Assembly (NCBI GenBank): GCA_030568195.1
Contig: JAJLTO010000020.1
Location: 1-64,000, forward strand
Origin: Dipodascopsis uninucleata var. uninucleata
Taxonomy: Eukaryota > Ascomycota > Lipomycetes > Lipomycetales > Lipomycetaceae
Direction of reading: 5' to 3'
Length of the DNA: 64,000 nt
Below the pieces are notes generated by a model. That model had not been told where the DNA came from. It saw only the letters and a list, made by a program, of their open reading frames with translations, and searched no databases. Below, one piece after another: positions 1-10,417 of this stretch (position 1 is the first letter of the stretch; the number at the start of each line of letters is the position of its first letter). A program made the translations under genes and the position numbers.

Positions 1-214
1 GAAAGGATTCAACTATTCCCGCTCGTGAGGCCCAAGCCATGGCATCGTCTTTCCACCGTTGATAATCATGTCTTGTCTCCAGTCTATGAAAGCCATCAGG
101 GCTCATAACCTTTTGAATGTGACTTATAGCAGCATTGTGCTCAGTTTGAATGAAGAACAAGGAGTTATCATTGGATACTTCGTTGGAAGATCTTACTCTG
201 GCGTTCGGTGCCAT
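1..214 (-). CDS. Partial ORF running off the left edge; product unknown, possibly Gag-like
   Basis: An ATG at 214 opens 71 codons on the minus strand with no stop before the window ends, so only the N-terminus is visible. The reading begins MAPNARVRSSNEVSNDNSLF and includes a run HDYQRWKDDAMAWASRAG. The spacing of Tyr, Trp and Met in that run loosely recalls the N-terminal Gag region of copia-type LTR elements, but the likeness is weak and no other element part is visible. A TATA-like box lies about 80 bases upstream, which supports a real transcription unit. It could equally be an ordinary host gene. The product cannot be named from this fragment. Confidence 0.45.
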   Translation of the reverse strand, partial: MAPNARVRSSNEVSNDNSLFFIQTEHNAAISHIQKVMSPDGFHRLETRHDYQRWKDDAMAWASRAGIVESF

Positions 215-1054
215 GGTGTTGCTACTAATGATATTATGTATTAGTCGTCTATTCAGCTTGTTTCGTCTAACTGCTTTACAGGAAGTTCTCTTCCTTTTAT
301 ATATAAGAAAGACTGTGCGTTCTTTGTGTAACCTTCACACAAGCAGCACCTACATCATATTATATCCAATATTTGAGTTTAATTTCTTCTTCTTAGCAAT
401 GTGTTTAATTACCCTAAGCGATCTCTCTAGCTCGTAACTTCTGTATCCAAATTCTGTATCATAGAGTTGAATATTCAACTTTGAGAGTTACCGAACATAA
501 TATCTGTCTCCTCAAATTTATGTTTCCAACAAAGACAGATCACTATATATTTCAGAGAACGGATAATGTGCTTCAGTTCGTAGACTCAATCCAAAGATCA
601 TTGCATAATTTGCCTCATTTAATATTACAACTGAATTTAATCGGCCCTTTAGATAATACATAATTAGTGTTGGCCTCTGCTAATCTAGGTGCAATCCATC
701 AATCTTTTCTTTTACTCTACTAAACCGTTCTTATATCCAGCCTGGCCAGCCATTTCACAACAAATTTATAGTCTTTCAGTTCGATCAGTACCAATATATA
801 TCACATCAAGGTTACCCGTTTGCGATCTTACTTCTACAGCTTCAATAATACACTCCTTTAGGGTTCTGAATACAGAGATAGCTATTTCGAATTTTATCAT
901 TTGTATTCATAATATATTATTATATAAAACCAATTATCATATTATATTCCTGTCATCCCTCATAGAACAAATAATTGACATAACTCCATCCCAACCGATA
1001 TGATATATACAAATTTACTCTGATCGCTGCAATAAATATTCACATCAGAAATTT
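215..1054. other. Intergenic, no gene recognised
   Basis: AT-rich stretch between the left-edge ORF and the 3' end of the gene at 1055-1663. Apart from the TATA-like box near 300 I see nothing supportable. The short open frames on the plus strand have low-complexity, hydrophobic translations with no family resemblance and are treated as chance. Confidence 0.5.
295..303 (-). promoter_or_regulatory. TATA-like box upstream of the left-edge ORF
   Basis: The minus strand reads TATATAAAA here, 81 bases upstream of the ATG at 214. This is the expected place for a TATA box with a short 5' leader. It is a motif match only; no start site is known. Confidence 0.35.
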
Positions 1055-1663
1055 TTACTCCTTTGCTTCGCTGATACAAATGCTGGAAGTGTAGTAGCGA
1101 ACAGGCTGATACGTCGATTTTCGCCGTGCAAGTCGTCGGAGACCTGAACAAACAGATCCGTATCGGTTCAGTTTATTAAATCTGCGACAGAAATTGTCTT
1201 TCATCTTAACGGATGAATCTTCCATATAAGAACTAGTACTAGAACGATCCGATTTAGTCCATCTATCTAGTGCTTGACAGCGATATTCGCCAACAGGATC
1301 GACACACTCTTCTTCATAATGAAGACCATTAGGAGCACCAGGAACCGCAATAAAAGGCCTTATTTTTGCTACATTATCAACAGGATAGTGTCGAGACGCC
1401 ATATCCATTAATGACCCTGGAGCTATAGCGGCGATGATTTGCTCGTTGCTCCGACGTAATGCTGCAGCTGGACGTTCAGATGGGGCGCAATGAGAATAAA
1501 CTATAGGATCCGCACAATCATATGGACCCTCATGATGATATGGACCCATGCTATGACTGGTGTCTAGCAAATCTATCGAATCAACTCGTGATCTCTTAGA
1601 TTGTCGCGCAGAATAAGATGATTCTCTGCTCTTATCTAGGATTTTGTTCTCTTGATATCTCAT
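1055..1663 (-). CDS. Hypothetical protein, about 202 residues, unknown function
   Basis: The frame is open further upstream, but the first sensible ATG is at 1663 (MRYQENKILDKSRESSYSAR). The sequence just before it reads like an intron end (TTACCTTGTTAG), so either the leader is spliced or the extension to 1759 is not coding. The protein is polar, rich in Ser, Arg and Tyr, with a His-rich patch near residues 35-45 and an Arg/Lys-rich C-terminus. I see no domain, signal peptide or membrane segment. A TATA-like TATTTATA on the minus strand near 1805-1812 and a palindromic TGACGTCA at 1920 lie upstream. It may be a lineage-specific gene. No function is proposed. Confidence 0.5.
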   Translation of the reverse strand: MRYQENKILDKSRESSYSARQSKRSRVDSIDLLDTSHSMGPYHHEGPYDCADPIVYSHCAPSERPAAALRRSNEQIIAAIAPGSLMDMASRHYPVDNVAKIRPFIAVPGAPNGLHYEEECVDPVGEYRCQALDRWTKSDRSSTSSYMEDSSVKMKDNFCRRFNKLNRYGSVCSGLRRLARRKSTYQPVRYYTSSICISEAKE

Positions 1664-2193
1664 TCTAACAAGGTAACACGCAAAAAAAGACTGTGTGATA
1701 ATAATGTTGTATAACCGTAAAGATACGATTCTGTTATTCTGGATTATGGTTAATAGCAAATAGCTGTAAAATTCAATAATGGCCTTAGAGGAAGTTCAGT
1801 AGCATATAAATACAGAGGCACGTATTAGTTATTGACTTGATTTTCTAGTCTCTTTCATCGGTCTCTTTCATTGTCGCGTCTCGTGGCCCCGTCGTTGCGG
1901 AAACTGAGTCTTCGATTTGTGACGTCACATTCCTTAGCAAAAAATGCTCCAGGTGTAAATCGTCAACGCACTAACTCCCAACTAAGGAAAGTCATGCAGT
2001 TAAGTGCCGATTATTCCACCAAATTCAACAAGTATAGGTAGTCAACTACACAGCGAATAGACTACAATATACTCTAGTATTGTTTAAATCTGTATATTTC
2101 TACCTACGTCACTCGATCTTATATGACAGCTGAACAAATCAAACAATGAATAATGAATAGATCGCATACTTCCTTACAGAACTCTCTATTATG
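1664..2193. other. Intergenic, upstream of the hypothetical gene and downstream of USB1
   Basis: Both neighbours are on the minus strand, so this stretch should hold the promoter of the gene at 1663 and the 3' end of USB1. Visible motifs are a TATTTATA-like box (minus strand, about 1805-1812) and the TGACGTCA palindrome at 1920. No coding sequence is recognised. Confidence 0.45.
1920..1927. promoter_or_regulatory. Palindromic CRE/ATF-type site TGACGTCA
   Basis: A perfect 8-base palindrome of the kind bound by fungal ATF/CREB bZIP factors. It lies 257 bases upstream of the ATG at 1663 on the minus strand. Function is inferred from the motif alone. Confidence 0.35.
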
Positions 2194-3013
2194 TCAAGAT
2201 GACTTATGATCAACACTGTGTACTTTTCTGCCTATCTTTATTTTGATAGCATCGACTGGCATTTTTAGTTTGGCAATTTCACAAGCTTCCAGATAGCCAA
2301 TATCAATATGATTATTCGTTACAGCATTTAGAAGTGAGCTGTTCTGCGACGAGACAGCCCTTCCTAGCTTCCAAGCCAAAGAAACATGAAATTGATTACT
2401 AGACAACGTAGGATGGGAGTAATTATCACAGATATCGTCGCAGGAAGTTGATAGAATCTCAAGGAGCCTCTTCCCATTAGAATCTGCGATCTCTAAAACG
2501 AGGAAGTCTCTTGTTCGATCCGTATTTGATATCCACGATAACCGATTTTTCAAAAAGGCAACATAAAATTTTTCCGTAAATACCTTTTTAATTTCTCTTA
2601 TAACATTCTGAACAAAAGAATCCCGATTAGCCGTTAATACCGAAATATTCTGTGACAATGAAATATGTAGTGGCAGCTGGTTACCCAGTGGCGATCTGAG
2701 AAGTGAAGTTGTATTCGCGGGAAGAAGAGACTCTAGAAAGATGCACTCTTGCTCAGTGGGAACCCCTTGTAATCACAGTTAGCTTACCATCCAACAAATA
2801 ACACTAACCTACCACATTAATCTACCACCTACACTCTATATATATATGAGACGGCCATAGGCCTTTCTCATGGGCTACTTGACGTACTCGGCCATTATGT
2901 AGACTAGGATCGTCACCCCTCCTAGGCTCCGAAGCATATAAGTCATAAAACTTTTTGGGTAAAGGAGGTGGTTTTTCTAGGGGTGAAGCACTTCTCTTAT
3001 GGCTATTGAACAT
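2194..3013 (-). CDS. USB1: U6 snRNA phosphodiesterase Usb1 (2H phosphoesterase), two exons
   Basis: Usb1 is a 3'-5' exonuclease that trims the U6 snRNA tail and leaves a protected end for splicing. The gene is assembled from exon 1 (3013-2833) and exon 2 (2765-2194), joined across a 67-nt intron with donor GTAGGT, branch GCTAAC and acceptor ACAAG. Phases match, giving 250 residues, close to the usual 265 of the human protein. The family signature GRVRQVAHEKGLWPSHIYIE spans the exon 1 end. Both catalytic H-x-S motifs are present: His94-Ser96 in LHISLS and His187-Ser189 in FHVSLAW. The C-terminal strand IKIKIGRKVHSV is also typical. The splice joins IYIE to WVPTEQE, which fits the family alignment. 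It is divergent from the phosphotransferase gene. Confidence 0.92.
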
Positions 3014-3413
3014 GTAAAGGATTCTCGTAGAATGTCTTAAATCTGAATATTATATTTCCTAGAGTATTGTGAGGAGCAGTATAAATAGATATTTGGGTTA
3101 AGCCTATTGCTCAACTGTTTTTTCAGAATCTTCGATAATACCATATGTAACTCTTAACAACTAGTTTGACAACCAACCAAAGAGTGTTTTTATCCGCCGC
3201 ACGCTCCAGGCTCATGCTTATTTAAAATATTGGCGTCAATGATAGTAAATAATACAAATTCTCGACGCTTCGTTTAAATCATAGGCTCAATTGGATTTTC
3301 AAGGTCTTAAAACTAGTATTATTCTATCAATAAGAATAGGATATTCTAAATTCATCACGAAAATTAGGGCGACCTCTGTTTTTCGCTGCAAGTACTATAT
3401 AGATTCTCTCATC
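3014..3413. promoter_or_regulatory. Shared divergent promoter region, USB1 / choline-ethanolamine phosphotransferase
   Basis: 400 bases between two divergently read starts. A TATAAATA at 3080-3087, read on the minus strand as TATTTATA, lies about 67 bases upstream of the USB1 ATG and could serve it. No coding potential is seen. Confidence 0.4.
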
Positions 3414-4864
3414 ATGGCCTTCAAAGACACTATGGGTAAGTCAAAATGTTAAATGCTTACAAGTATCAGCCTTAATATTGGGAAATAATGTACTAATGGC
3501 CATCATAGAACGGAGGGCAGAATTAATAGATTACGAGACTCTCTCTCACTTACGGTCGTATAAATATCAGGTGTGTCATAGTTTTCAATAAATACTCCTC
3601 AGGGAATTTTTTATTATTCCTTTAGTAAGCTGACATTCATTTCTACTCTAGTCTGTCGACAAATCATTTATATCGCGTTATATCCTTAAGCATTATTGGT
3701 CTTACGTTGCGGAGCTGATGCCTATATGGTTAGCTCCTAATGTTATTACGCTGCTCGGCCTTATATTTATTTACATTAACGTGATATGCATTATTATATT
3801 TATCCCTGACTTGGTCGGACCAGGTCCATCATGGCTTTATTTTTCGTTTGCAGCTGGATTATGGACATATTCAACACTAGATAATGTCGACGGTAAACAA
3901 GCTAGGTAATGATCACATCAGCGTTTCGTCAATGTGATATATTGTTGACGGCAAGTTATTTCATAAAACTAACGTGCTTTCTACACCTAGACGTACTGGT
4001 ACTTCATCACCGTTAGGCGAGCTATTTGATCATGGCATTGACTCACTTAATTGTACATTAGGTGGCCTGATAGAGTGTGCATGTATGGGCCTTGGACCTA
4101 CCGGGCCTGGTGCCTTTACTACTCTTATATCTTGCCTTGCAATGTTTTCGTCAACTTGGGAGACATATCATACTCATACACTTTATTTAGGATATTTCAA
4201 TGGACCTACGGAAGGAATTATTATTGCCGTATCTGTTATGATCTTATCTGGAATATATGGCCCAGGCATCTGGCAAAGTGCGCTCTCCGATATTGTGTGG
4301 CTTCCTTCATTTCTTTCTTCAATCGGTCAAATGCCTGTGAGAGATCTATGGGTATCAATAATTGCCTTCGCTTTCTTTTTTGCTCATTTGCCTTTTTGCG
4401 TAATCAATGTCTGTAAAATTCGCCAAAGTCAGAATAAGCCAATCGCACCTGTATTTATGGAATGGTTCCCTATGACGCTTTGCTCATTATGTGTATATCT
4501 TTGGCTAGACTCTCCTCACTCGGTGGTTCTAAGTAATAATCATCTAGTTCTCTTCGCTATGACAATGTCTTTTGCATTCGGAAGAGTTACTACCAAAATT
4601 ATATTGGCTCATTTGACTAAGCAAGCATTTCCTTACTGGACTGTGCTTATGATACCGACCATTATCGCGCCAATATTATTCCGATTTCTTCCTGGAATTC
4701 TATACATAAGCTTTGGCTCTCAATTTGAAGTCATTTATCTCTGGGCATATCTATTATTTGCTACGATCTACTATCTTCTCTGGGCTAGAGTTGTGATAAA
4801 CGCTATATGTGAGTATCTCGATATCAATTGCTTTACTATCAAGACTCCAATCAAGACAAAATGA
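3414..4864 (+). CDS. Choline/ethanolamine phosphotransferase, four exons
   Basis: This enzyme transfers phosphocholine or phosphoethanolamine from the CDP form to diacylglycerol, the last step of the Kennedy pathway, in ER or Golgi membranes. Exons are 3414-3435, 3509-3570, 3652-3905 and 3991-4864, with introns of 73, 81 and 85 nt; phases agree and give 403 residues, the family's usual size (yeast Cpt1/Ept1 about 390). The CDP-alcohol phosphotransferase motif DG-x2-AR-x8-G-x3-D-x3-D is complete: D108, G109, A112, R113, G122, D126, D130. It is split by intron 3 inside the AR pair. Several hydrophobic membrane segments follow. I cannot tell from sequence whether choline or ethanolamine is preferred, so no CPT1/EPT1 choice is made. 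The 3' end converges with RPP1. Confidence 0.93.
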
Positions 4865-5061
4865 TCTGAGAAACGTAGATGACACATTAAGAGATCACAT
4901 ATGTGAATTTAGGAGTATATTATAGAGATTCTCCCAGAACTGTGATCATTTTAATAATACCAGATCACTTACCAGCAAGCTTAATATAACAGAAGTGTTA
5001 TATCACCTACTTTGCAAAAAGTATTCTTTATTGAATGTCTGATAATCTATAGTTAATATTA

Positions 5062-5971
5062 TTACAGCTTCCTCCGTTTATTGCCTTTTCCACTCTCAGT
5101 CTTGTTAGTAAGAGGTTCAGTGGGATCTGAACTTTCTTGACTTTGAACTCTTCTAGTAGGTGTAGTTGAATTTATTTCCACAACTTGTCTGTAAGACTGT
5201 CTTCGTATTCTCGCATGTACTACAACACTTCTTGCATCGGTCGTAATCGCGGATTTACCTTTTTCAGTCGTAAATCCCCATAATGTTGATAGGTTTATAA
5301 CATCATAAGGACTCCGAGATTCAAGAGAATTGCAAGCATTTGATGATATTATAATAGATTTGCCTCGGGTTGCACGATAAAGCGATGCAGCATTTGAAAT
5401 CAAATTTCTTCGCGCATTTATCTCTTTGATCGATGAAGAATATTTGATCTCAAATTTGAGCCCTCTAGAGATGGCAGCCCCCAAAGTTCTGTGACGTAAG
5501 TGAAATGGCAATCTATTCGAGAGATCTAGAGTAATCAGATCAATCGAGTCTAGAGATGTGCATGCAGCGATAAATAATTTTTCGTTGGTTGGTTTGACTA
5601 CAACCAAATCGAATTTAGAAGCTAGCGATGGTAAAGATTGTGATTGACTAGAATCGGAGAGCTGAATTGTAATACGAGTAAGAAAATTCACATCTGGATA
5701 AGTTATTGAAAATATACTCGTTTGAATCGGGCATAGCAAATTAGAAGGGATTTTATTGTCACTTATCTCATAATCAAATGCGATAGTTGTATATCCCACT
5801 ATGGAATGGTCAATAGAGATTCGTCTATAGGGAAGCAAAAGTCAGTAACTTACAACCAATTAGCATAGAAACAGTATTATACAGTTCTGAAACGGATTTA
5901 TCCTTAGTGTCTCGTATATTAGCTCCATTTAGCAATTTGACAGGCCATGGTATACTTAAATCATAAAACAT
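5062..5971 (-). CDS. RPP1: RNase P/MRP protein subunit Rpp1 (Rpp30 family), two exons
   Basis: Rpp1/Rpp30 is a TIM-barrel protein of nuclear RNase P (5' end maturation of tRNA) and RNase MRP (rRNA processing). Exon 1 (5971-5854) encodes MFYDLSIPWPVKLL..., close to the yeast Rpp1 start. The intron (5853-5799, 55 nt) has donor GTAAGT, a TACTGAC branch and acceptor CCATAG. Exon 2 (5798-5062) resumes as GYTTIAFDYE, restoring the conserved LGY...IA strand. The total is 284 residues (yeast 293). Conserved blocks include LPFHLRHRTLGAAISRGLKFEI and RSPYDVINLSTLWG. The C-terminal tail is basic (KGNKRRKL) and probably a nuclear signal. An open frame continues upstream of exon 2 through the intron but does not match the family there. 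Confidence 0.9.
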
Positions 5972-6138
5972 GTTGTCTCTGCATGTGGAAGTATAGAAAG
6001 GCGTGGATTAGAAAGTAGTGAAAATTTGTGCGGCTTTTCGGTAGTAGAGAGATACAATAATTACACGATCAATGTTTAATTTTTAGTCCGTTCAAATTTA
6101 GGGATTGAGGTGTCGACATTCAATTCAACAATATTAGC

Positions 6139-7482
6139 ATGCTTCGCTACCTTAATAGAGCAGGTCTGTCGAGGCAGAGAAGTATACAAGGTCTAGAGAA
6201 TAGAAAAAGTTGTAGAATCCGATTATTTGGCTATATTCCATTCTTGGAAAAGACCAAGCGTGAGATTCCGAGAAATGAAACTATTGGTACAAAACTTCCG
6301 AGCAATATAAGCACCTTGCAATCGTCTAGAGTGAATGGCATGGTATTACATAAGCTGCAACCGGGAAGGACATATTCTTCTGCTACTATAGAAAAAAATG
6401 TTTTTGCTCGAGAGCCGTTCACTTTAGGGACATTGCGTCAAAGGGTATGGCTAGAGATTTTAAGAAAAGAGGATAAAATACCTGCTTCAACTACGATGCT
6501 TGCCTTGGAAGCCTGTGAACAACTCATTCGAACAGCAGGGAAAAATGAGAAGACTATCTCAGAGGCTTCGTCAGAGACCAGCGACTTGTTTGACTTATCG
6601 TTAATAAACTCTGAATTGAATGAACTCATAACAGAAATACTGAATCACCAAATGACAACAGTTGATACTACACTTCTAAAACATTATTTGCTCCTTCGCC
6701 CGACTACAAATCGAGCAATTAATGCTATTAACATATTCTACAATAGACAAGAAAATAAGGGAAAGCACATCCCCAAAGATGTTTTTATGATTCCCTTTAG
6801 AAAGTGCTTAAGGGATGAAGATGTCAATGGTGCGTTCAGACTGCTTGATTTAACAGCCAATAGCCCTCAATGGTATGGTTACTTAAAGCGATGGTGGACA
6901 AAAGTGTCTTTAGTTTGGGCAACCGGAATAGGAAGTATAATGGAACTTTCCGAATTATTAATGCGTTCTGATATTATTATGGAAGGCGGATTAGAGAATA
7001 CTGGTGTTATCCAATTAATGCTGATAACATATCTACTAAACTCATCTGTGTTGGCTCTTGTTGCATGCGCATCTAGACCTGGAGACAATGGTGGTAAAGT
7101 GCTTTGGAGAAATGGAGTTTTCCAGAACAAATGGTATTTGCACTCTCAGGAGACGAGAATGTTAAATCAAATAGTGGATATGGATATGGAGAGAATTGAA
7201 AATAACGGTGATATATCGCCAAAAGTTTTAAATGAATTGGCAAACAGAGACAGAAGGTTGGGCGACAGTTCAGATGACATTGTTTTAAAGCAATATTGGG
7301 CCAAACAAGGCCAGGGATTTGAATGGGTAGAGCCTGACATTGATCCTGCTGAAGAACAGAAACTAAAGCGAGACGTAAAGAAATTAGAACAGCTTGGTCT
7401 ACAGGATGGAAGCTACAGTGTTCCTCGAACCATCAATATCAAAAATGATGAGTGGGTGCAATCTTTGTATAAATTGATATAA
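6139..7482 (+). CDS. Probable mitochondrial protein of unknown function, 447 residues
   Basis: An intronless gene 167 bases from the divergent RPP1 start. The N-terminus (MLRYLNRAGLSRQRSIQGLE) is rich in Arg, Ser and Leu and poor in acidic residues, as in a mitochondrial presequence. The middle part (residues about 170-260) is helical with a PPR/TPR-like feel, including LKHYLLLRPTTNRAINAINI. A hydrophobic stretch around 265-315 could be one or two membrane segments. The C-terminal third contains a striking block, DRRLGDSSDDIVLKQYWAKQ then GFEWVEPDIDPAEE, which looks conserved rather than random, and a following coiled segment. I do not recognise the family with certainty. A role in mitochondrial gene expression is only a guess from the targeting signal and helical repeats. 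Confidence 0.8.
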   Translation: MLRYLNRAGLSRQRSIQGLENRKSCRIRLFGYIPFLEKTKREIPRNETIGTKLPSNISTLQSSRVNGMVLHKLQPGRTYSSATIEKNVFAREPFTLGTLRQRVWLEILRKEDKIPASTTMLALEACEQLIRTAGKNEKTISEASSETSDLFDLSLINSELNELITEILNHQMTTVDTTLLKHYLLLRPTTNRAINAINIFYNRQENKGKHIPKDVFMIPFRKCLRDEDVNGAFRLLDLTANSPQWYGYLKRWWTKVSLVWATGIGSIMELSELLMRSDIIMEGGLENTGVIQLMLITYLLNSSVLALVACASRPGDNGGKVLWRNGVFQNKWYLHSQETRMLNQIVDMDMERIENNGDISPKVLNELANRDRRLGDSSDDIVLKQYWAKQGQGFEWVEPDIDPAEEQKLKRDVKKLEQLGLQDGSYSVPRTINIKNDEWVQSLYKLI

Positions 7483-7599
7483 ACTTCAGTATTTTCTACA
7501 ATTGTAAATAATTAATACTGAGGAGTGATATATTGCTGAATCCCAAATATTCAATAAAAAGATTATGTACAAAAAAAATATTTACAAAATATAAACTAA

Positions 7600-10026
7600 T
7601 TATTTCAGTTCCTCTTCATGATTTGCTTTCACCAGCAGACTGTCGTTTGCTACACTAATTGAAACCTTCTCTCCCGGAAGAACCTGCCCTTTGATTAGAT
7701 ACATGGCCAAGCTATTTAAAAGAGATTTCTGAATGAGTCTGTTTAATGGACGAGCTCCGTAAGCTGGATCAAATCCTTTATCCGCCAACCATTGTCTCGC
7801 TAAATCATCAACTTCCAGAGTGATTCTTCGATCATGAAGACGATTTTGAACATCAGCCAAGCGAATATCAACAATCTTTCTGATCGATTGTTTGCTAAGA
7901 TGATTAAAAACCAGAGTCTCATCTATTCTGTTAAGAAACTCAGGCGGATATAGAGACTTCACAATCTCTAAAACCTTCTTTCTAGACTCTTCTGTAACTA
8001 TGCCATTATTTCCAGATTTGACATCTTCTATCAAAACATCTTGACCTATATTGCTCGTCATAACTATAATTGTATTACGGAAATCGACCTTTCGTCCTTG
8101 AGAATCTGTTAGAAATCCCTCGTCCAGAACTTGCAAGAGCAGTTTCGAGACATCTGGATGAGCTTTCTCGAACTCATCGAACAAAACAACTGCATATGGC
8201 TTCCGGCGAACTGCCTCTGTTAGTTCACCACTTTCATCATATCCAATATATCCAGGTGGAGCACCAATCAGACGGGAAACCGCAAACTTCTCCTGAAATT
8301 CACTCATATCAAATCTGACAACGGCACCTTCATCGTCAAATAAAAACTCCGCCAAAGCCTTTGTTAATTCTGTTTTACCAGTACCAGTAGGTCCTAGAAA
8401 CAAAAAGCTCGCAACAGGCCGTTTATCGTTAGTCAAACCGGCTCTCTGGAGTCGGACGGCATCTGCGACAGAATGTATAGCCTCATCTTGACCAATAACC
8501 CTCTGCTTCAGAGAGTCTTCCATGTATAGTAGTCGGTCTCTTTCTCCCCGCATTAGAGATTGAGTAGGAATACCTGTCATTCTTGAAACTACACCGGCGA
8601 TATCATCGGAAGTGACCGCATCATGCAATAAAGAGTTATTCGAGGACTCACTTATGGTGTCTTTGGGTACCTTCTTTTCCAGAGCAGGAATCTTCGAATA
8701 CAAGAGCTCAGATGCACGCTGAAGGTCACCTGTTCTCTGCGCAATTTCTAGGTCAATTCTCGCCTTCTCAAGATCAGATTGTGCCGCTTTAATCTGTGCA
8801 AGCTCACTCTTTTCTTTCTCCCAGATCTCGGTGAGACGCTTGACTTCATCTTGCTTCATTTTTAGATCTGTCTCTAACTTCTTTCTTCGCTCAACGGACA
8901 AAGGGTCTGTCTCCTTCTTCAGTGATTCCAATTCAATCTGTATTGTCATAATGGCTCGATCGAATTCTTGTATAGCATCCGGCTTTGACTCCTGCTGAAG
9001 GCGAAGTGCAGAACAAGCTTCATCTACCAAGTCTATAGCTTTATCAGGAAGATACCTGTCTGTAATGTATCTATTGCTATATGTAGCAGCTGTTACTAAA
9101 GCTCCATCAGTAATGCGAACACCGTGGTGAACCTCATATCTTTCCTTAAGTCCCCGCAATATGCTGATTGCATCTTGCACAGATGGCTCCTTAACGATTA
9201 CAGGTTGAAATCTTCTAGCTAACGCAGCATCTTTTTCAATATATTTTCTATATTCATCCAATGTTGTAGCACCGCAACACTGTAGTTGCCCTCTCGCTAA
9301 CGCTGGTTTCAGTAGATTAGACGCATCAACAGAACCATCACTCTTACCAAGACCAAGAAGAAGATGAAGCTCATCTACAAACAAGATAATTTTCCCATCT
9401 GATTCTTCGATTTCTTTGAGGACACTCTTCAATCTCTCTTCAAAATCTCCTCTATACTTTGCTCCAGATATTAAACTGCCCAGATCCAGCGATATCACTG
9501 TTTTTTCTTTCATGGAATCGGGTACTTCTCCTCGAACAATTCTCTGGGCTAGGCCCTCCATAATAGCCGTTTTACCGGTACCAGCAAGACCAATAAGCGC
9601 GGGATTATTCTTAGTTCTCCTAGATAGAATCTGTATCGTTCGTCGAATCTCTTCATCTCGACCAATAACGGGATCAAGTTTACCGCTCATAGCCATCTTC
9701 GTCAAATCTACTCCATATTGTTCTAATGCACTTTGACTGCCTCCAAGATTCATAGTATAATTCTGTGGCCCCTTCGCCGCCCTACTCGCACCATTATTTT
9801 GATTATTGCTTTGACGAATTATACTCGAGCTGAAATGTCGTACATGTTGGTTCGCTGTCCTGAGTATTAGCTTAACCGCTAGATCATGCGATTCAGAACT
9901 AACTATAACCCCGTTTGTAGTAGAGATTTGTCCACCATATTCCCGGCACCCTTTAACTAGCCGATCGCGACAGGTTTTTCCGCTCACCGAGCTATTTATC
10001 GACAGCCTTGAAAGCTGCCTATACAT
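7600..10026 (-). CDS. HSP78: Mitochondrial ClpB-type disaggregase Hsp78
   Basis: Hsp78 is the matrix Hsp100 AAA+ unfoldase that works with mitochondrial Hsp70 to dissolve aggregates. The protein has 808 residues (yeast Hsp78 811) and no introns. An N-terminal Arg/Ser-rich presequence is followed directly by AAA domain 1, with Walker A GLAGTGKT near residue 150 and Walker B ILFVDELH. The coiled middle domain spans roughly 360-460. AAA domain 2 has Walker [11 protein letters not shown] near 547 and Walker [15 protein letters not shown]. The Clp N-domain of cytosolic Hsp104 is absent, which is the hallmark of Hsp78. It is divergent from the CHORD gene, with a heat-shock-element-like site between them. 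Confidence 0.97.
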   Translation of the reverse strand: MYRQLSRLSINSSVSGKTCRDRLVKGCREYGGQISTTNGVIVSSESHDLAVKLILRTANQHVRHFSSSIIRQSNNQNNGASRAAKGPQNYTMNLGGSQSALEQYGVDLTKMAMSGKLDPVIGRDEEIRRTIQILSRRTKNNPALIGLAGTGKTAIMEGLAQRIVRGEVPDSMKEKTVISLDLGSLISGAKYRGDFEERLKSVLKEIEESDGKIILFVDELHLLLGLGKSDGSVDASNLLKPALARGQLQCCGATTLDEYRKYIEKDAALARRFQPVIVKEPSVQDAISILRGLKERYEVHHGVRITDGALVTAATYSNRYITDRYLPDKAIDLVDEACSALRLQQESKPDAIQEFDRAIMTIQIELESLKKETDPLSVERRKKLETDLKMKQDEVKRLTEIWEKEKSELAQIKAAQSDLEKARIDLEIAQRTGDLQRASELLYSKIPALEKKVPKDTISESSNNSLLHDAVTSDDIAGVVSRMTGIPTQSLMRGERDRLLYMEDSLKQRVIGQDEAIHSVADAVRLQRAGLTNDKRPVASFLFLGPTGTGKTELTKALAEFLFDDEGAVVRFDMSEFQEKFAVSRLIGAPPGYIGYDESGELTEAVRRKPYAVVLFDEFEKAHPDVSKLLLQVLDEGFLTDSQGRKVDFRNTIIVMTSNIGQDVLIEDVKSGNNGIVTEESRKKVLEIVKSLYPPEFLNRIDETLVFNHLSKQSIRKIVDIRLADVQNRLHDRRITLEVDDLARQWLADKGFDPAYGARPLNRLIQKSLLNSLAMYLIKGQVLPGEKVSISVANDSLLVKANHEEELK

Positions 10027-10417
10027 TCTGTTTCTATTATAAAGTAATTAATTCGTAATAATACCTTATTGCCTCGACGTTAGTATATCAGATCTAACAC
10101 TGCTGATATTGGAGGATGAACTTCTTGTGCTAGCAGCATTTATATTGCTCTAACTATGAGAGATCTGCACAAATGGTTATCACGTGTTAGCGATTCATTG
10201 TTCTTACCCTGTCGATGGAAGTCTCGAGTCTTCCAGAAAATGCGAGAATCTGCGCATATTATATATCACGTGCTTAAAGAGACTTGCCAGAACAAGGCAG
10301 AAAATAATATGGAATGCCTACAAAACGTTTGTTAAGTGACCTTGTCATTAATATAGTGAAGAGTCGATCGATATTTTAGCAGCCTTCAATGGAGCTATAG
10401 ATACATAAAATATTAAA
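10027..10417. promoter_or_regulatory. Divergent promoter region of HSP78 and the CHORD co-chaperone gene
   Basis: 391 bases between two chaperone genes read in opposite directions. It contains a heat-shock-element-like site in the middle (10230-10249) and two CACGTG E-boxes, at 10181-10186 and 10267-10272. The arrangement suggests co-induction of both genes by stress. This is inferred from motifs only. Confidence 0.5.
10230..10249. promoter_or_regulatory. Heat-shock-element-like site (gapped type)
   Basis: The bases read cTTCc aGAAa, then a five-base gap unit, then aGAAt, all in the same 5-base register. That is an nTTCnnGAAn dyad with one further GAA unit, a gapped arrangement that fungal Hsf1 is known to accept. 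It is about 200 bases from HSP78 and 170 from the CHORD gene. Confidence 0.45.
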
